From positions 1 through 42,675 of the forward strand of contig NZ_CAMQAY010000011.1 in NCBI RefSeq assembly GCF_946998875.1: DNA of 42,675 nt, written 5' to 3'. The stretch's first letter is position 1. Each line of letters opens with the position of its first letter. Positions 15,891-23,939 of the stretch are shown in pieces. The position numbers were made by a program, and so were the translations under genes. This stretch comes from an uncultured Peptoniphilus sp. (GTDB lineage Bacteria; Bacillota; Clostridia; Tissierellales; Peptoniphilaceae). The notes under the pieces are model-generated. The model was not told the origin of the DNA. It made no database searches and worked only from the letters and a program-made list of their open reading frames with translations.

Positions 15891-18534
15891 AGAGATTTGC
15901 CCCAGTGTTCATGTCCACAGAAAGTTTTACATTTAAGTCAACGGAATTTTCCATTAAGTCCTTCATGATTTTTTTAACTTCTTCCACTTCATCTTCTGCA
16001 GCGTCAACTACAAGCTCGTCGTGAATTTGAATTATAAGTTTGGACTTTAACTTTCTCTTTTTTAATTCATTGTAAACTTTTACCATGGCAATTTTTATAA
16101 TATCTGCTGCAGAACCTTGGATTGGCGTGTTAAGGGCAATTCTCTCGCCAAAACTTCTAATGTTAAAATTCTTTGCACTAAGCTCAGGAATATATCTTCT
16201 TCTCTTGAAAATCGTCTCAACATAACCCTTCTTCTTGCCTTCTTCAATTTCCTTTGACATATAATTTTTTATTCCCACAAAGTGTCCCAAATAGTTGTCG
16301 ATGTATTCCTTGGCAGCCTTCCTTGGTATGTTTAGGTTTTGTGAAAGTCCGTAGTCAGAAATTCCATAAACTATTCCAAAGTTTACAGCCTTTGCCTCAG
16401 ACCTTTGAAGGCTGGTCACATCGTCATAAGCAACATGGAAAACTTCTGATGCAGTTTTTCTGTGAATGTCTAAGCCATGTTTGAAGGCATCAAGCATTTC
16501 CTTATCCTTTGAAAGTGCAGCTAGAACTCGAAGTTCAATTTGTGAATAATCGGCGTCAACTAAAACTGAATTTTTTGATGCCAAAAATGCCTTTCTAATT
16601 AATCTTCCCTCTTCAGTTTTTATTGGAATGTTTTGAAGGTTTGGCTCTGTAGAAGAAATTCTTCCCGTTGCTGTCACTGTTTGCATAAAGCTTGAGTGAA
16701 TGCGGTTGGTCTTTTTGTTTATAACAGCTTTTAGTCCGTCAATGTAAGTTGATTTTAACTTAGAAAATTTTCTGTAGTCTAAGATATTGTCAATAATTTC
16801 TCCCTTGCCACGAAGCTTTTCCAAAACATCGGCAGAAGTTGAGTAGCCAGTTTTTGTCTTTTTAATAACTGGAAAGTCCATCTTCTCAAATAAAATCACA
16901 CCCAATTGCTTTGGCGAATTGATGTTAAACTCCTCGTCAGCTTCTCTATAAATTTCTTCTTCCAAATCCTTTAGCTTTAAAGTAATTTTCTCGTCAATTT
17001 CATCGAGAACAGCCTCATCAGTGTTGATGCCCACATATTCCATAGAGGCAAGGACTTCAACTAGAGGTAGCTCCATGTCCTTGTAAAGAGAAGTCATCTC
17101 TTCTTCATCAATTTTTTCTCTTTGGAGCCCTTCCAATTTGTAAATTGTGTTTAGCATAAAGGCAAAATATTTAAAAAGGTCATCTTTTTCAAGGTCAGCA
17201 TAAGTTTTTTTCTTTGCCCCCTTGCCTAAGAGGTCTTCCTCATCCATGTAACCATTTTTAAAGTAGTCCATGGAAATTTTATTTATGTCGTAATCACTCT
17301 TTGTGGAATTTAAAATATATTCTGCAATAACTACATCGTGGCAGTAATTCTTTATGTCCATGCCAAGATCCATTAAGACGATTATGTCTTCCTTTAAAGC
17401 ATAGCCAAGTTTTTCTATGCCTTCATCTTCCATTATTTTCTTTAAATTTTTGAAATCAATATTTTCCCAAGAAATGAAATTAACATCTTCACCAGGAACT
17501 TTTAGGGCAAGATAAATTGGCTTTACGCCCTCATAAATTTTGCCATCAGAAATAAATTTAAAGGCAAGGGACTTTTTCTCCTCAATTTTTTCTACAAGTT
17601 CTTCTAGGTTTTTTATTTCCTTAAATTTAAAATTATCCTCTGAGATTTCTTCCACTTCTTCCTTTTGGTATTCCTTTGGAAGTCTTAAAAGCATGGAATT
17701 AAACTCAAAGTCACGATACATCTTTGAAAGACTTTCATAATCGTAGTCCACTTTTTTGAAATCATCTAAAGACTCTTCAATTGGCACATCCTTTACAATT
17801 GTTCCCAATTTTTTGCTCATAAAGGCAGACATTTTGCCGTCAATTAATTTCTCCTTTAGCTTTTTGGCCGTAACATTTTCAATATTGTCGTAAAGATTTT
17901 CAATGTTTTTAAACTCTTTAATTAATTTAAGTCCAGTTTTTTCTCCAATGCCATAAATTCCTGGAATATTGTCAGATTGGTCCCCCATAAGTGCCTTTAA
18001 ATCAATAAATTCATGAGGCTCAAGGCCATAATCTTCCCTTAGGCTCTCAACTGTTATGATGTCCATTTCAGTTATGCCCTTGCGAGTTAAAAGGACCTTT
18101 GTCTTGTCATTTACAAGTTGGAAATAATCCTTGTCGCCAGTTAAAAGATAAGTTTCAAAATTTTCTTGGCTGGCAAGTTTTGAAAGAGTGCCTGCAATGT
18201 CATCTGCTTCATAAACTGGTGATTCCAAAATTTTTATATTCATGTGTTTTAAAATGTCACGAACAAGTGGCCATTGTTGCTCAAGTTCATTGGGAGTCTT
18301 TTGCCTAGTGCCCTTGTAGTCCTTGTAAATGTCTGACCTAAAAGTTTTGCCCTTCATGTCAAAACAAACTGCAAGGTGACTTGGTTTTATTTTCTCGATG
18401 GCATTTTCCACCATCATGACAAAGCCGTAAATTGCATTTGTGTAAAGACCTCTTTTAGTTTTTAAAAGAGGAAGAGCATAAAAAGCCCTGAAAAAAAGTG
18501 AACTTCCATCTATAATTAAAAATTTATTTTCCAT
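15877..18534 (-). CDS. polA: DNA polymerase I
   Basis: 885 residues. Order: 5'-3' nuclease (1-~290, with EADDIAGTL, TGDKDYFQL and GIGEKT), an exonuclease-like domain (~300-470), and the polymerase with motif A DADYSQIELR, motif B RSEAKAVNFGIVYG and motif C QIHDELVVD. At the 3'-5' exonuclease ExoI site the catalytic DxE is missing (SLAFKFISDG, ~322-331), as in Bacillus PolA, so proofreading is probably absent. It acts in Okazaki fragment maturation and repair. The start at 18534 follows AGGAGG; a 43-residue upstream extension lacks such a site and is rejected. Confidence 0.97.
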   Translation of the reverse strand: MENKFLIIDGSSLFFRAFYALPLLKTKRGLYTNAIYGFVMMVENAIEKIKPSHLAVCFDMKGKTFRSDIYKDYKGTRQKTPNELEQQWPLVRDILKHMNIKILESPVYEADDIAGTLSKLASQENFETYLLTGDKDYFQLVNDKTKVLLTRKGITEMDIITVESLREDYGLEPHEFIDLKALMGDQSDNIPGIYGIGEKTGLKLIKEFKNIENLYDNIENVTAKKLKEKLIDGKMSAFMSKKLGTIVKDVPIEESLDDFKKVDYDYESLSKMYRDFEFNSMLLRLPKEYQKEEVEEISEDNFKFKEIKNLEELVEKIEEKKSLAFKFISDGKIYEGVKPIYLALKVPGEDVNFISWENIDFKNLKKIMEDEGIEKLGYALKEDIIVLMDLGMDIKNYCHDVVIAEYILNSTKSDYDINKISMDYFKNGYMDEEDLLGKGAKKKTYADLEKDDLFKYFAFMLNTIYKLEGLQREKIDEEEMTSLYKDMELPLVEVLASMEYVGINTDEAVLDEIDEKITLKLKDLEEEIYREADEEFNINSPKQLGVILFEKMDFPVIKKTKTGYSTSADVLEKLRGKGEIIDNILDYRKFSKLKSTYIDGLKAVINKKTNRIHSSFMQTVTATGRISSTEPNLQNIPIKTEEGRLIRKAFLASKNSVLVDADYSQIELRVLAALSKDKEMLDAFKHGLDIHRKTASEVFHVAYDDVTSLQRSEAKAVNFGIVYGISDYGLSQNLNIPRKAAKEYIDNYLGHFVGIKNYMSKEIEEGKKKGYVETIFKRRRYIPELSAKNFNIRSFGERIALNTPIQGSAADIIKIAMVKVYNELKKRKLKSKLIIQIHDELVVDAAEDEVEEVKKIMKDLMENSVDLNVKLSVDMNTGANLYESK

Positions 18535-18552
18535 AAAAACCCTCCTTACTAC

Positions 18553-18561
18553 ATTATAACA
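18553..18561 (-). promoter_or_regulatory. polA: Extended -10 promoter of polA
   Basis: TGTTATAAT on the minus strand is an extended -10 box, 19 bp before the polA ATG. The expected -35 position (about 18576-18581) shows no consensus and falls inside direct-repeat copy A. Confidence 0.5.
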
Positions 18562-18573
18562 GAGTTTAAAAGA

Positions 18574-18596
18574 AAAAATTTGCAAATAAAAATCCC
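18574..18596. repeat. 23-bp direct repeat, copy A (polA side of fic)
   Basis: This 23-bp sequence, containing the palindrome ATTTGCAAAT followed by AAAAATCCC, is identical to 19526-19548 in the same orientation. The copies are 952 bp apart and bracket the fic gene. This copy covers the -35 region of polA. Confidence 0.8.
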
Positions 18597-18701
18597 TAAT
18601 AATTTTATTTGGAGAATCAAAACTCTTTAAATAATATATAATTTTTTTCATAAGAATTTTCATCTACAGCAAATATGAAAAATTCATAAATACTTGTTTT
18701 G

Positions 18702-18730
18702 TTGATGATTGCAAGGAAAAAGGATATAAT
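18702..18730 (+). promoter_or_regulatory. Promoter of fic
   Basis: TTGATG (18702-18707), a 17-nt spacer and a perfect TATAAT (18725-18730). The fic ATG is at 18737, so the expected +1 falls on or next to the start codon. Confidence 0.65.
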
Positions 18731-18736
18731 ATAGGC

Positions 18737-19471
18737 ATGAATAGAAATTTGTTAGATACTTTAAAATATGAAAAAAACAATAAAATAAGTGGTGGAATTT
18801 ATCATAAATTACAAGTTGAATTTACTTATAATTCTAATCATATTGAGGGAAGTAAATTAAGTGAAGAGCAAACTAGACTAATTTTTGAAACTAATACAAT
18901 TGGTCTTGATGATGCTAATAGTTCTTTAAATGTTGACGATATAATTGAAACCCTAAATCACTTTCAAGCTATTGATAAAATTATTGACTTATATGATGAA
19001 GCTTTAACAGAAGAATTTATTAAAAATCTTCACAAAATGTTAAAGTCTGGAACAAGTGATTCAAAAAAAGACTGGTTTAATCTTGGAGAATATAAGGCAT
19101 ATCCCAATGAAGTTGGTGGTTATGAGACAAGTTTACCAGAAGATGTAGCTTATGAGATGAAAAAACTTTTGGACTCCTACCATAAAAAGGAAGAAAAAAC
19201 CATGGACGATATAATTGACTTTCACTATAATTTTGAAAAAATTCACCCCTTTCAAGATGGCAACGGCAGAGTTGGAAGATTAATTATTTTTAAGGAATGC
19301 CTAAAAAATAATATTGTACCCTTTATTATTAGTGAAAATTTAAAGTTTTTCTATTATAGAGGGCTTTCAAATTATAAAAAAGAAAAGGGATTTTTAGTTG
19401 AGACTTGCTTGTCGGCACAAGATAGGTTTAAAACTTACTTAGATTATTTTAAAATTTCATACGATAAATAA
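18737..19471 (+). CDS. Fic-domain protein AMPylator, class II (N-terminal inhibitory helix)
   Basis: The 244-residue protein has the complete Fic active site HPFQDGNGRVGR (170-181), so it probably transfers AMP from ATP to a target hydroxyl. Residues 33-38 read SNHIEG, fitting the (S/T)xxxE(G/N) inhibitory motif; its N-terminal position marks class II autoinhibited Fic proteins. No antitoxin gene is adjacent, as expected for a self-inhibited protein. No Shine-Dalgarno is visible, and -10 ends six bases before the ATG, suggesting a leaderless mRNA. It lies alone on the plus strand between two minus-strand housekeeping genes and between 23-bp direct repeats. The target is unknown. Confidence 0.92.
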   Translation: MNRNLLDTLKYEKNNKISGGIYHKLQVEFTYNSNHIEGSKLSEEQTRLIFETNTIGLDDANSSLNVDDIIETLNHFQAIDKIIDLYDEALTEEFIKNLHKMLKSGTSDSKKDWFNLGEYKAYPNEVGGYETSLPEDVAYEMKKLLDSYHKKEEKTMDDIIDFHYNFEKIHPFQDGNGRVGRLIIFKECLKNNIVPFIISENLKFFYYRGLSNYKKEKGFLVETCLSAQDRFKTYLDYFKISYDK

Positions 19472-19480
19472 TAAATTATT

Positions 19481-19503
19481 AAGGAGGGCAACCTCCTTTT
19501 TTT
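19481..19503 (+). terminator. Intrinsic terminator of fic
   Basis: AAGGAGG, loop GCAA, CCTCCTT, then a T-run. It is nine bases after the fic stop. Confidence 0.88.
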
Positions 19504-19525
19504 GTGAAAAAATTTCGCTAAATTT

Positions 19526-19548
19526 AAAAATTTGCAAATAAAAATCCC
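19526..19548. repeat. 23-bp direct repeat, copy B (helicase side of fic)
   Basis: Identical to 18574-18596. On the minus strand it comprises the 3' foot and T-tract of the helicase terminator plus the following ATTTGCAAAT palindrome. Confidence 0.8.
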
Positions 19549-19577
19549 CAAGTGAAATAAATTCATTTTGGGGATTT
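19541..19577 (-). terminator. Intrinsic terminator of the DEAD-box helicase
   Basis: AAATCCCCAA pairs with TTGGGGATTT on the minus strand, followed by T residues, starting 14 bases after the helicase stop. Confidence 0.82.
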
Positions 19578-19591
19578 AAAAATTTTAAATT

Positions 19592-21244
19592 TTATCTTTC
19601 AGAATATTCAGCTTTTAAAGATTTGCCCTTGATTTTTTTGCCGTCAAGATCTCTTATGGCATCATTAATCATATTTTTTGGAATTTCTACAAAAGTGAAG
19701 CTTGGCATAATGTTAATCTTTCCAATTTCCTTTGGGGAGACATTGGTGTACTTGTCCACAAGTCTAATTATCTCGCGAGAGTCAATGCCATCTCTCTTGC
19801 CCTTGTTGATGAAAATCTTTGGTCCCTTAATCTTTTTGATTTCCTTATTCTTTTTGCCACTGCTATCTCTCTTAGCTCCATCTTTTCTATCAGCTCTATT
19901 CATCTCAAACTTTTTGCCATAGTCAACTTTATCAAGCTCAGTGATTTTTTTATTTTTTGAAGACTCATTTACCAGCCTTAAAAGTGATGCAGAGATGTCG
20001 TAAAGACTGTAGCCCTTGGATAAAAGTTTATTTAAAACTTCAGTGTAGTCAGTGTTGTCTTCAGCCTTTAAAATATTAGTGCTAACCTTGTTAAATAAAT
20101 TTTCCATACTTTCTTTTTCAACATCATATTTAGTTGGAAGATTCATTTTTTCCATCTTTATCTTGGCATACTTTTCAATTTCTCTAAATTTTGAATAGTC
20201 CTTGTTAGTAACAAAAGTAAAGGACACTCCCTTTTTGCCAGCTCTTGCAGTACGACCAATTCTGTGGACATAATACTCAGCTTGTTGTGGCAAATCGTAG
20301 TTAAAAACAATGTCGATGTCAGAAACATCAAGACCACGAGCAGCAACATCAGTTGCAATTAAAATGTCTATAGTATTATTTCTAAACTTTTTCATGACAT
20401 TGTCTCTTGAAGACTGACGCATATCGCCGTGAAGTGAATCAACCTTGTAGCCCTTTTGCGCAATCTCAACTTCTAAGCTCTCAACCATTCTCTTAGTGTT
20501 GCAGAAAATAATTGCCTTCTTTGGCTTGTTGATTAATAAGAGTCTATTTAAAATTTCAGTTTTCATATTTCTATTTAATTCCAAATAGTATTGCTTAATT
20601 TTTTCTGCAGTAAGCTCCTTCTTCTCGATGATAACTTTCTTTGGATTATTTTGATAAAGTTTTGAAAATTCCTTTATCTCATTGTCAAAAGTTGCAGAGA
20701 AAAATAAAGTTTGCCTGTCATCATTTGTCTTTTCGATTATAGTCTTCATGTCATCCCTAAAGCCCATGTCGAACATCTCGTCTGCCTCATCAAGAATCAA
20801 AAATTTTAAACTGGATAAATCAATAGTCTTCCTCTTCATGTGGTCCATTACCCTACCTGGAGTGCCGACTACAATGCTGGCACCACTTTTTAATTCTCTA
20901 AGCTGTTTTCTCATGTCTGCACCACCGTAAATGGCAACAACTTTTATAAATTTTTTATGTTTTGAAAGTTTTTTAAGTTCTTCAGAAACTTGTCTTGCAA
21001 GTTCTCTTGTTGGGACCAAGACAAGTCCCTGCAAAGTTTCATAATTATTGTCCTGGATTTTTTCAATCATGGGTATGCCAAAGGAAGCAGTCTTGCCTGT
21101 ACCAGTTTGAGCTTGCGCAAGCAGATCGTGACCATCTAAAATTTCAGGAATAGTGCCCTCCTGTACTTCCGATGGATTTACAAAACCCATTTCCTCAATC
21201 GCCTGCAAAACTTCCCTAGATAAATTTAATTCGTTAAATCTCAA
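19592..21244 (-). CDS. deaD: DEAD-box ATP-dependent RNA helicase
   Basis: A 550-residue helicase with Q motif (FNELNLSREVLQAIEEMGF), Walker A AQTGTGKT, DEAD in LILDEADEMFD, SAT in FFSATF, and HRIGRTARAGKKG in RecA domain 2. After a Lys-rich linker, residues ~475-550 match a DbpA-type RNA-binding domain (KIFINKGKRDGIDSREIIRL). The closest class is DeaD/CshA/DbpA, acting in ribosome assembly and mRNA turnover, often cold-induced. The leader between a candidate -10 and the start contains a terminator-like hairpin (21269-21297), a possible attenuator. The ATG has a GGAG site. Confidence 0.92.
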   Translation of the reverse strand: MRFNELNLSREVLQAIEEMGFVNPSEVQEGTIPEILDGHDLLAQAQTGTGKTASFGIPMIEKIQDNNYETLQGLVLVPTRELARQVSEELKKLSKHKKFIKVVAIYGGADMRKQLRELKSGASIVVGTPGRVMDHMKRKTIDLSSLKFLILDEADEMFDMGFRDDMKTIIEKTNDDRQTLFFSATFDNEIKEFSKLYQNNPKKVIIEKKELTAEKIKQYYLELNRNMKTEILNRLLLINKPKKAIIFCNTKRMVESLEVEIAQKGYKVDSLHGDMRQSSRDNVMKKFRNNTIDILIATDVAARGLDVSDIDIVFNYDLPQQAEYYVHRIGRTARAGKKGVSFTFVTNKDYSKFREIEKYAKIKMEKMNLPTKYDVEKESMENLFNKVSTNILKAEDNTDYTEVLNKLLSKGYSLYDISASLLRLVNESSKNKKITELDKVDYGKKFEMNRADRKDGAKRDSSGKKNKEIKKIKGPKIFINKGKRDGIDSREIIRLVDKYTNVSPKEIGKINIMPSFTFVEIPKNMINDAIRDLDGKKIKGKSLKAEYSER

Positions 21245-21268
21245 TATATTCTCCTAATCTATTTTGAA

Positions 21269-21297
21269 CAAAAAAATAGACCGAGATTCACTCGGTC
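21269..21297 (-). terminator. Terminator-like hairpin in the helicase leader
   Basis: On the minus strand GACCGAG, loop TGAAT and CTCGGTC are followed by TATTTTTTT. It lies 25-53 bp before the helicase start. It could terminate rhodanese transcription, or act as an attenuator for transcripts starting at the -10 at 21318-21326. Confidence 0.75.
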
Positions 21298-21317
21298 CTC
21301 AAGTTCTTTCCTTAGGC

Positions 21318-21326
21318 ATTATAACA
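21318..21326 (-). promoter_or_regulatory. Extended -10 of the helicase gene
   Basis: TGTTATAAT on the minus strand; no good -35. The predicted +1 near 21311 puts the hairpin at 21269-21297 at about +14 of the transcript. Confidence 0.45.
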
Positions 21327-21396
21327 CATAAGCTGCAAAAAAAATTCCTTATCAAAAAATATTTAAGAAATTTTTATAAAAATAAATTGCAAAAAA

Positions 21397-21687
21397 TTAT
21401 TTTACTAGCTCTCCCTTATACTTTATAATTCCACCCTTAAGGTTTATGGCATTGTAGCCCAGTTCATTTAGGTAAGATGCCACTTCATAAGATCTTCTGC
21501 CACTTCTGCAGAGGATATAAATTTCTCTGTCTTTTGGGATTTTGTTTAAGTTATTTGGCACTGTCATCATAGGGATGTGAACTGCCCCTTTTATTGTTCC
21601 CGTCTCAAATACTTCTTCATCTTCACGCACATCTATGATAAAGGCATCACTAATCTTATCAATATCATTTACATTTATCTCTTTCAT
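21397..21687 (-). CDS. Single-domain rhodanese-like sulfurtransferase
   Basis: A 96-residue rhodanese domain with the active-site loop ILCRSGRRS (catalytic Cys) and the DVREDEEVFETGTIKGAVHIP segment typical of GlpE/PspE-like proteins. It carries persulfide sulfur, probably to biosynthetic or detoxification partners that are not visible here. GTGGTGA precedes the ATG. The ridA terminator lies only ~20 bp upstream of the start, leaving little room for a separate promoter. Confidence 0.9.
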   Translation of the reverse strand: MKEINVNDIDKISDAFIIDVREDEEVFETGTIKGAVHIPMMTVPNNLNKIPKDREIYILCRSGRRSYEVASYLNELGYNAINLKGGIIKYKGELVK

Positions 21688-21705
21688 TTTTCACCACTTA
21701 TCTTT

Positions 21706-21730
21706 TATAAAAAAAGACCCCGAAGGGTCT
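21706..21730 (-). terminator. Intrinsic terminator after ridA
   Basis: AGACCC, a UUCG tetraloop, GGGTCT and seven T on the minus strand, 14 bases after the ridA stop. It ends the obg-to-ridA transcript. Confidence 0.92.
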
Positions 21731-21743
21731 ATTATTGAAATAA

Positions 21744-22121
21744 TTATTTTACTGCGATAGCTTCGATTTCGATTAAAGCTTTCTTTGGAAGGTTAGCTAC
21801 TTCAACACATGATCTTGCTGGTTTGTGTTCTGTAAAATATTCTGCATAAACTTCATTTACTGCTGCAAAATCATTTACATCGTCTAAGAAAATATTTACT
21901 TTAAGAACCTTGTCCAAGCTTGATCCTGCTTCTTCTAAGATTGCCTTGATGTTGTCAAGACTTCTTGCAGTTGCCTTTTTGATGTCGTCAGATACAAGTT
22001 CTCCAGTTTCAGGTACTAGTGGAATTTGTCCTGATGTGAAAATAAATCCGTTAACTTCTGTTGCTTGTGAATAAGGACCTACTGCTGCAGGTGCTTTGTC
22101 AGTGTGTAGTGTTTTAACCAT
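21744..22121 (-). CDS. ridA: RidA family reactive imine/enamine deaminase
   Basis: 125 residues, the normal RidA/YjgF/YER057c length. The GPYSQATEVNGFIFTSGQIPL start and the KPARSCVEVANLPKKALIEI end are diagnostic; the Arg of PARSCVEV is the substrate-binding residue. RidA hydrolyses 2-aminoacrylate and related imines released by PLP enzymes. It is the last gene of the obg operon, three bases after rsfS, with a GGAGG site. Confidence 0.95.
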   Translation of the reverse strand: MVKTLHTDKAPAAVGPYSQATEVNGFIFTSGQIPLVPETGELVSDDIKKATARSLDNIKAILEEAGSSLDKVLKVNIFLDDVNDFAAVNEVYAEYFTEHKPARSCVEVANLPKKALIEIEAIAVK

Positions 22122-22123
22122 TA

Positions 22124-22483
22124 TTATTCCTCCTCATTTTCATGATCATGGTTTTTATTGTCGCTATCTTCCCACAATCTTTCGAGATTATAATATTCTC
22201 TCTCATCCTTGTGGAATACATGTACTATTATATCACCAAAATCTAAAATTATCCATCTACTTGAATTTTTGCCTTCAGTGTTCATAGGCTCTTCGCCTTG
22301 TTCTGAAAGTTTTTCGTCAATTTCCCTAGCAAGGGCATCTACTTGTGCTGAGGAGTTTCCACTTACGATTACAAAATAATCTGCGATGGAAGTCATGCCC
22401 CCTATGTCCAAAACTTTTGTATCGATTCCCTTTTTTGATTCACAAGATTTTAAAATAATATCTAATTTTTCTTCTACTGTCAT
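22124..22483 (-). CDS. rsfS: Ribosomal silencing factor RsfS
   Basis: 119 residues with the signature GGMTSIADYFVIVSGNSSAQVDAL and DFGDIIVHVFHKDEREYYNLERLW. RsfS binds uL14 of the 50S subunit and blocks subunit joining when nutrients are short. The C-terminus is Asp/Glu/His-rich. It follows the nadD-yqeK-LCP genes, as in many Firmicutes, with a perfect AGGAGG. Confidence 0.95.
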   Translation of the reverse strand: MTVEEKLDIILKSCESKKGIDTKVLDIGGMTSIADYFVIVSGNSSAQVDALAREIDEKLSEQGEEPMNTEGKNSSRWIILDFGDIIVHVFHKDEREYYNLERLWEDSDNKNHDHENEEE

Positions 22484-22491
22484 TTTGCCTC

Positions 22492-23370
22492 CTATTTGAA
22501 ATTATATTCTAAAAGCATTACATTTATTTTTTTCTCGTCTGGAATGAAATAAGAAATTCCACCTATATATTTTGGGCTGCCTGGAAGTGTATTTGTTGTT
22601 ATGTCCTCTGTGCCTATGCTACGCATATTGGCTGCCACCTTAATAAGTTTTTTTACTGGAATATTATTTTCAGAGTAGTTTACATAAGAGCCTATGAGGA
22701 AGGGTGCCTTTAATAAAGTCTTTGGCTCCTTCATCTTAGATAAAAGTGACGCCATAAATTGTTGCTGTGCCTTTACTCTGCCAAGGTCTGCGTCCTTATA
22801 GCCCTTTCTAAATCTTAAAAATCCAATGGCATCGTAGCCATTAAGTGTTTGTGTCCCTTCTTTTATATCAATTGTCAGAGGTGGATCTGCTGTTGGGTCT
22901 TCATACTTCATGTCCATGGGCACATCAACTGTAACTCCGCCAATTTTATCCACTACATCTTCTACAAATCTATAGTCCACTGTGACATAATATTTTATAT
23001 CTGTACCAAGAAGGTTATTTACAGTGTCAAGAGTGAGCTCACTTCCTCCATACTTAAAGGAGTGGTTGATTTTTGTCTTTTTGTAACCCTTAATCTTTGT
23101 GTAAGTGTCCCTTGGTATTGAAATTATATTTACCTTTTTGCTCTTGCCATCTACATTTACTACCATAATTGTATCTGACCTGGCATTATCTGCTTTTTTT
23201 GAGTCAAGAGAGTCCACTCCAAGCATTAAAAATTGAAGATTTTCTCCATCTTGGTCAAGCTTGCCGTCGTCTTCATTTCCTAGAAAATAAAAGTATCCTG
23301 CCACGCCAGCTAGCGCCAAAACTAAAACCACTATAATTGTTGTGACAAAGGCTTTAAAAAAAGTTTTCAA
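22492..23370 (-). CDS. LytR-CpsA-Psr (LCP) family cell-wall ligase
   Basis: A 292-residue protein with one N-terminal membrane anchor (residues ~7-29) and an extracellular LCP domain with the conserved segments ARSDTIMVV, SIPRDTY and GFLRFRKGYKDADLGRV. LCP enzymes attach lipid-linked anionic polymers such as teichoic acids or capsule to peptidoglycan. The start is TTG (23370), overlapping the yqeK TGA stop, with GGAG upstream; no other start fits. Placement inside nadD-yqeK-rsfS is common in clostridia. Confidence 0.9.
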   Translation of the reverse strand: MKTFFKAFVTTIIVVLVLALAGVAGYFYFLGNEDDGKLDQDGENLQFLMLGVDSLDSKKADNARSDTIMVVNVDGKSKKVNIISIPRDTYTKIKGYKKTKINHSFKYGGSELTLDTVNNLLGTDIKYYVTVDYRFVEDVVDKIGGVTVDVPMDMKYEDPTADPPLTIDIKEGTQTLNGYDAIGFLRFRKGYKDADLGRVKAQQQFMASLLSKMKEPKTLLKAPFLIGSYVNYSENNIPVKKLIKVAANMRSIGTEDITTNTLPGSPKYIGGISYFIPDEKKINVMLLEYNFK

Positions 23371-23939
23371 GTATCCATCTCCTTATAAAAATTTCTAGCT
23401 ATAACTGTGGTTGGTACAATGTAAAAGTCACGCTCAACTAAAAATCTTAGGGTGTTATTTAGGGCGAAATACATGGCAGCGTCTAAATCATTATTTGCAA
23501 GTTCCCTTGCCCTTTCTACGCCGTCAAAATTTCTCATAGGCTCAATATAATCTGCCAAAAAAATTATTTTTTCAAGGTCAGACATATTAGCTCTGCCAGT
23601 TGTGTGATAAGTAATGGCATTTAAAATGTCCTCATCATCTATGCCATAAAATTCTCTTGCAAAGAGGGCTCCAAGATAAGAGTGTATAATTTGCGGAGCT
23701 TTCAGCATCTCCTTAGTTAGGAGAAGATTATTTTCCTTCGCTGTTTTAATTAGTTCTTCTTTATCTTTTATTTTTGCACAGTCATGTAAGAAGCCAGCAA
23801 TTTCTGCCTTTTCCACATCTACATGGTGAATCTTTGCCAGCTTTATGGCTGTGTCTTTTACCCTAATCGTGTGAAGAAATCTCTTTTCGCCAATTCTCTC
23901 ACGAATTTCTTTCTCATACTTTTCTATATCATAGGTCAT
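23367..23939 (-). CDS. yqeK: YqeK HD-domain Ap4A hydrolase
   Basis: 190 residues with metal-binding His in RFLHTIRVKD, the HD pair in FLHDCAKIKDKEE, HSYLGALFA, and ADYIEPMRNFDG near the end. YqeK is the Gram-positive symmetrical diadenosine tetraphosphatase (Ap4A to two ADP). It overlaps nadD by 11 bases and the LCP gene by four; nadD-yqeK adjacency is strongly conserved. Confidence 0.93.
   Translation of the reverse strand: MTYDIEKYEKEIRERIGEKRFLHTIRVKDTAIKLAKIHHVDVEKAEIAGFLHDCAKIKDKEELIKTAKENNLLLTKEMLKAPQIIHSYLGALFAREFYGIDDEDILNAITYHTTGRANMSDLEKIIFLADYIEPMRNFDGVERARELANNDLDAAMYFALNNTLRFLVERDFYIVPTTVIARNFYKEMDT

Noticed and set aside
15877..18663. 43-residue N-terminal extension of PolA
   Set aside because: The start at 18534 has an AGGAGG site and matches the family start (MENKFLIIDGSSLFFRA); the extension overlaps the promoter and a direct repeat.
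19472..19591. Palindrome ATTTGCAAAT as an independent regulatory site
   Set aside because: It is part of the 23-bp repeat and terminator tail; no reason to treat it separately without more copies.
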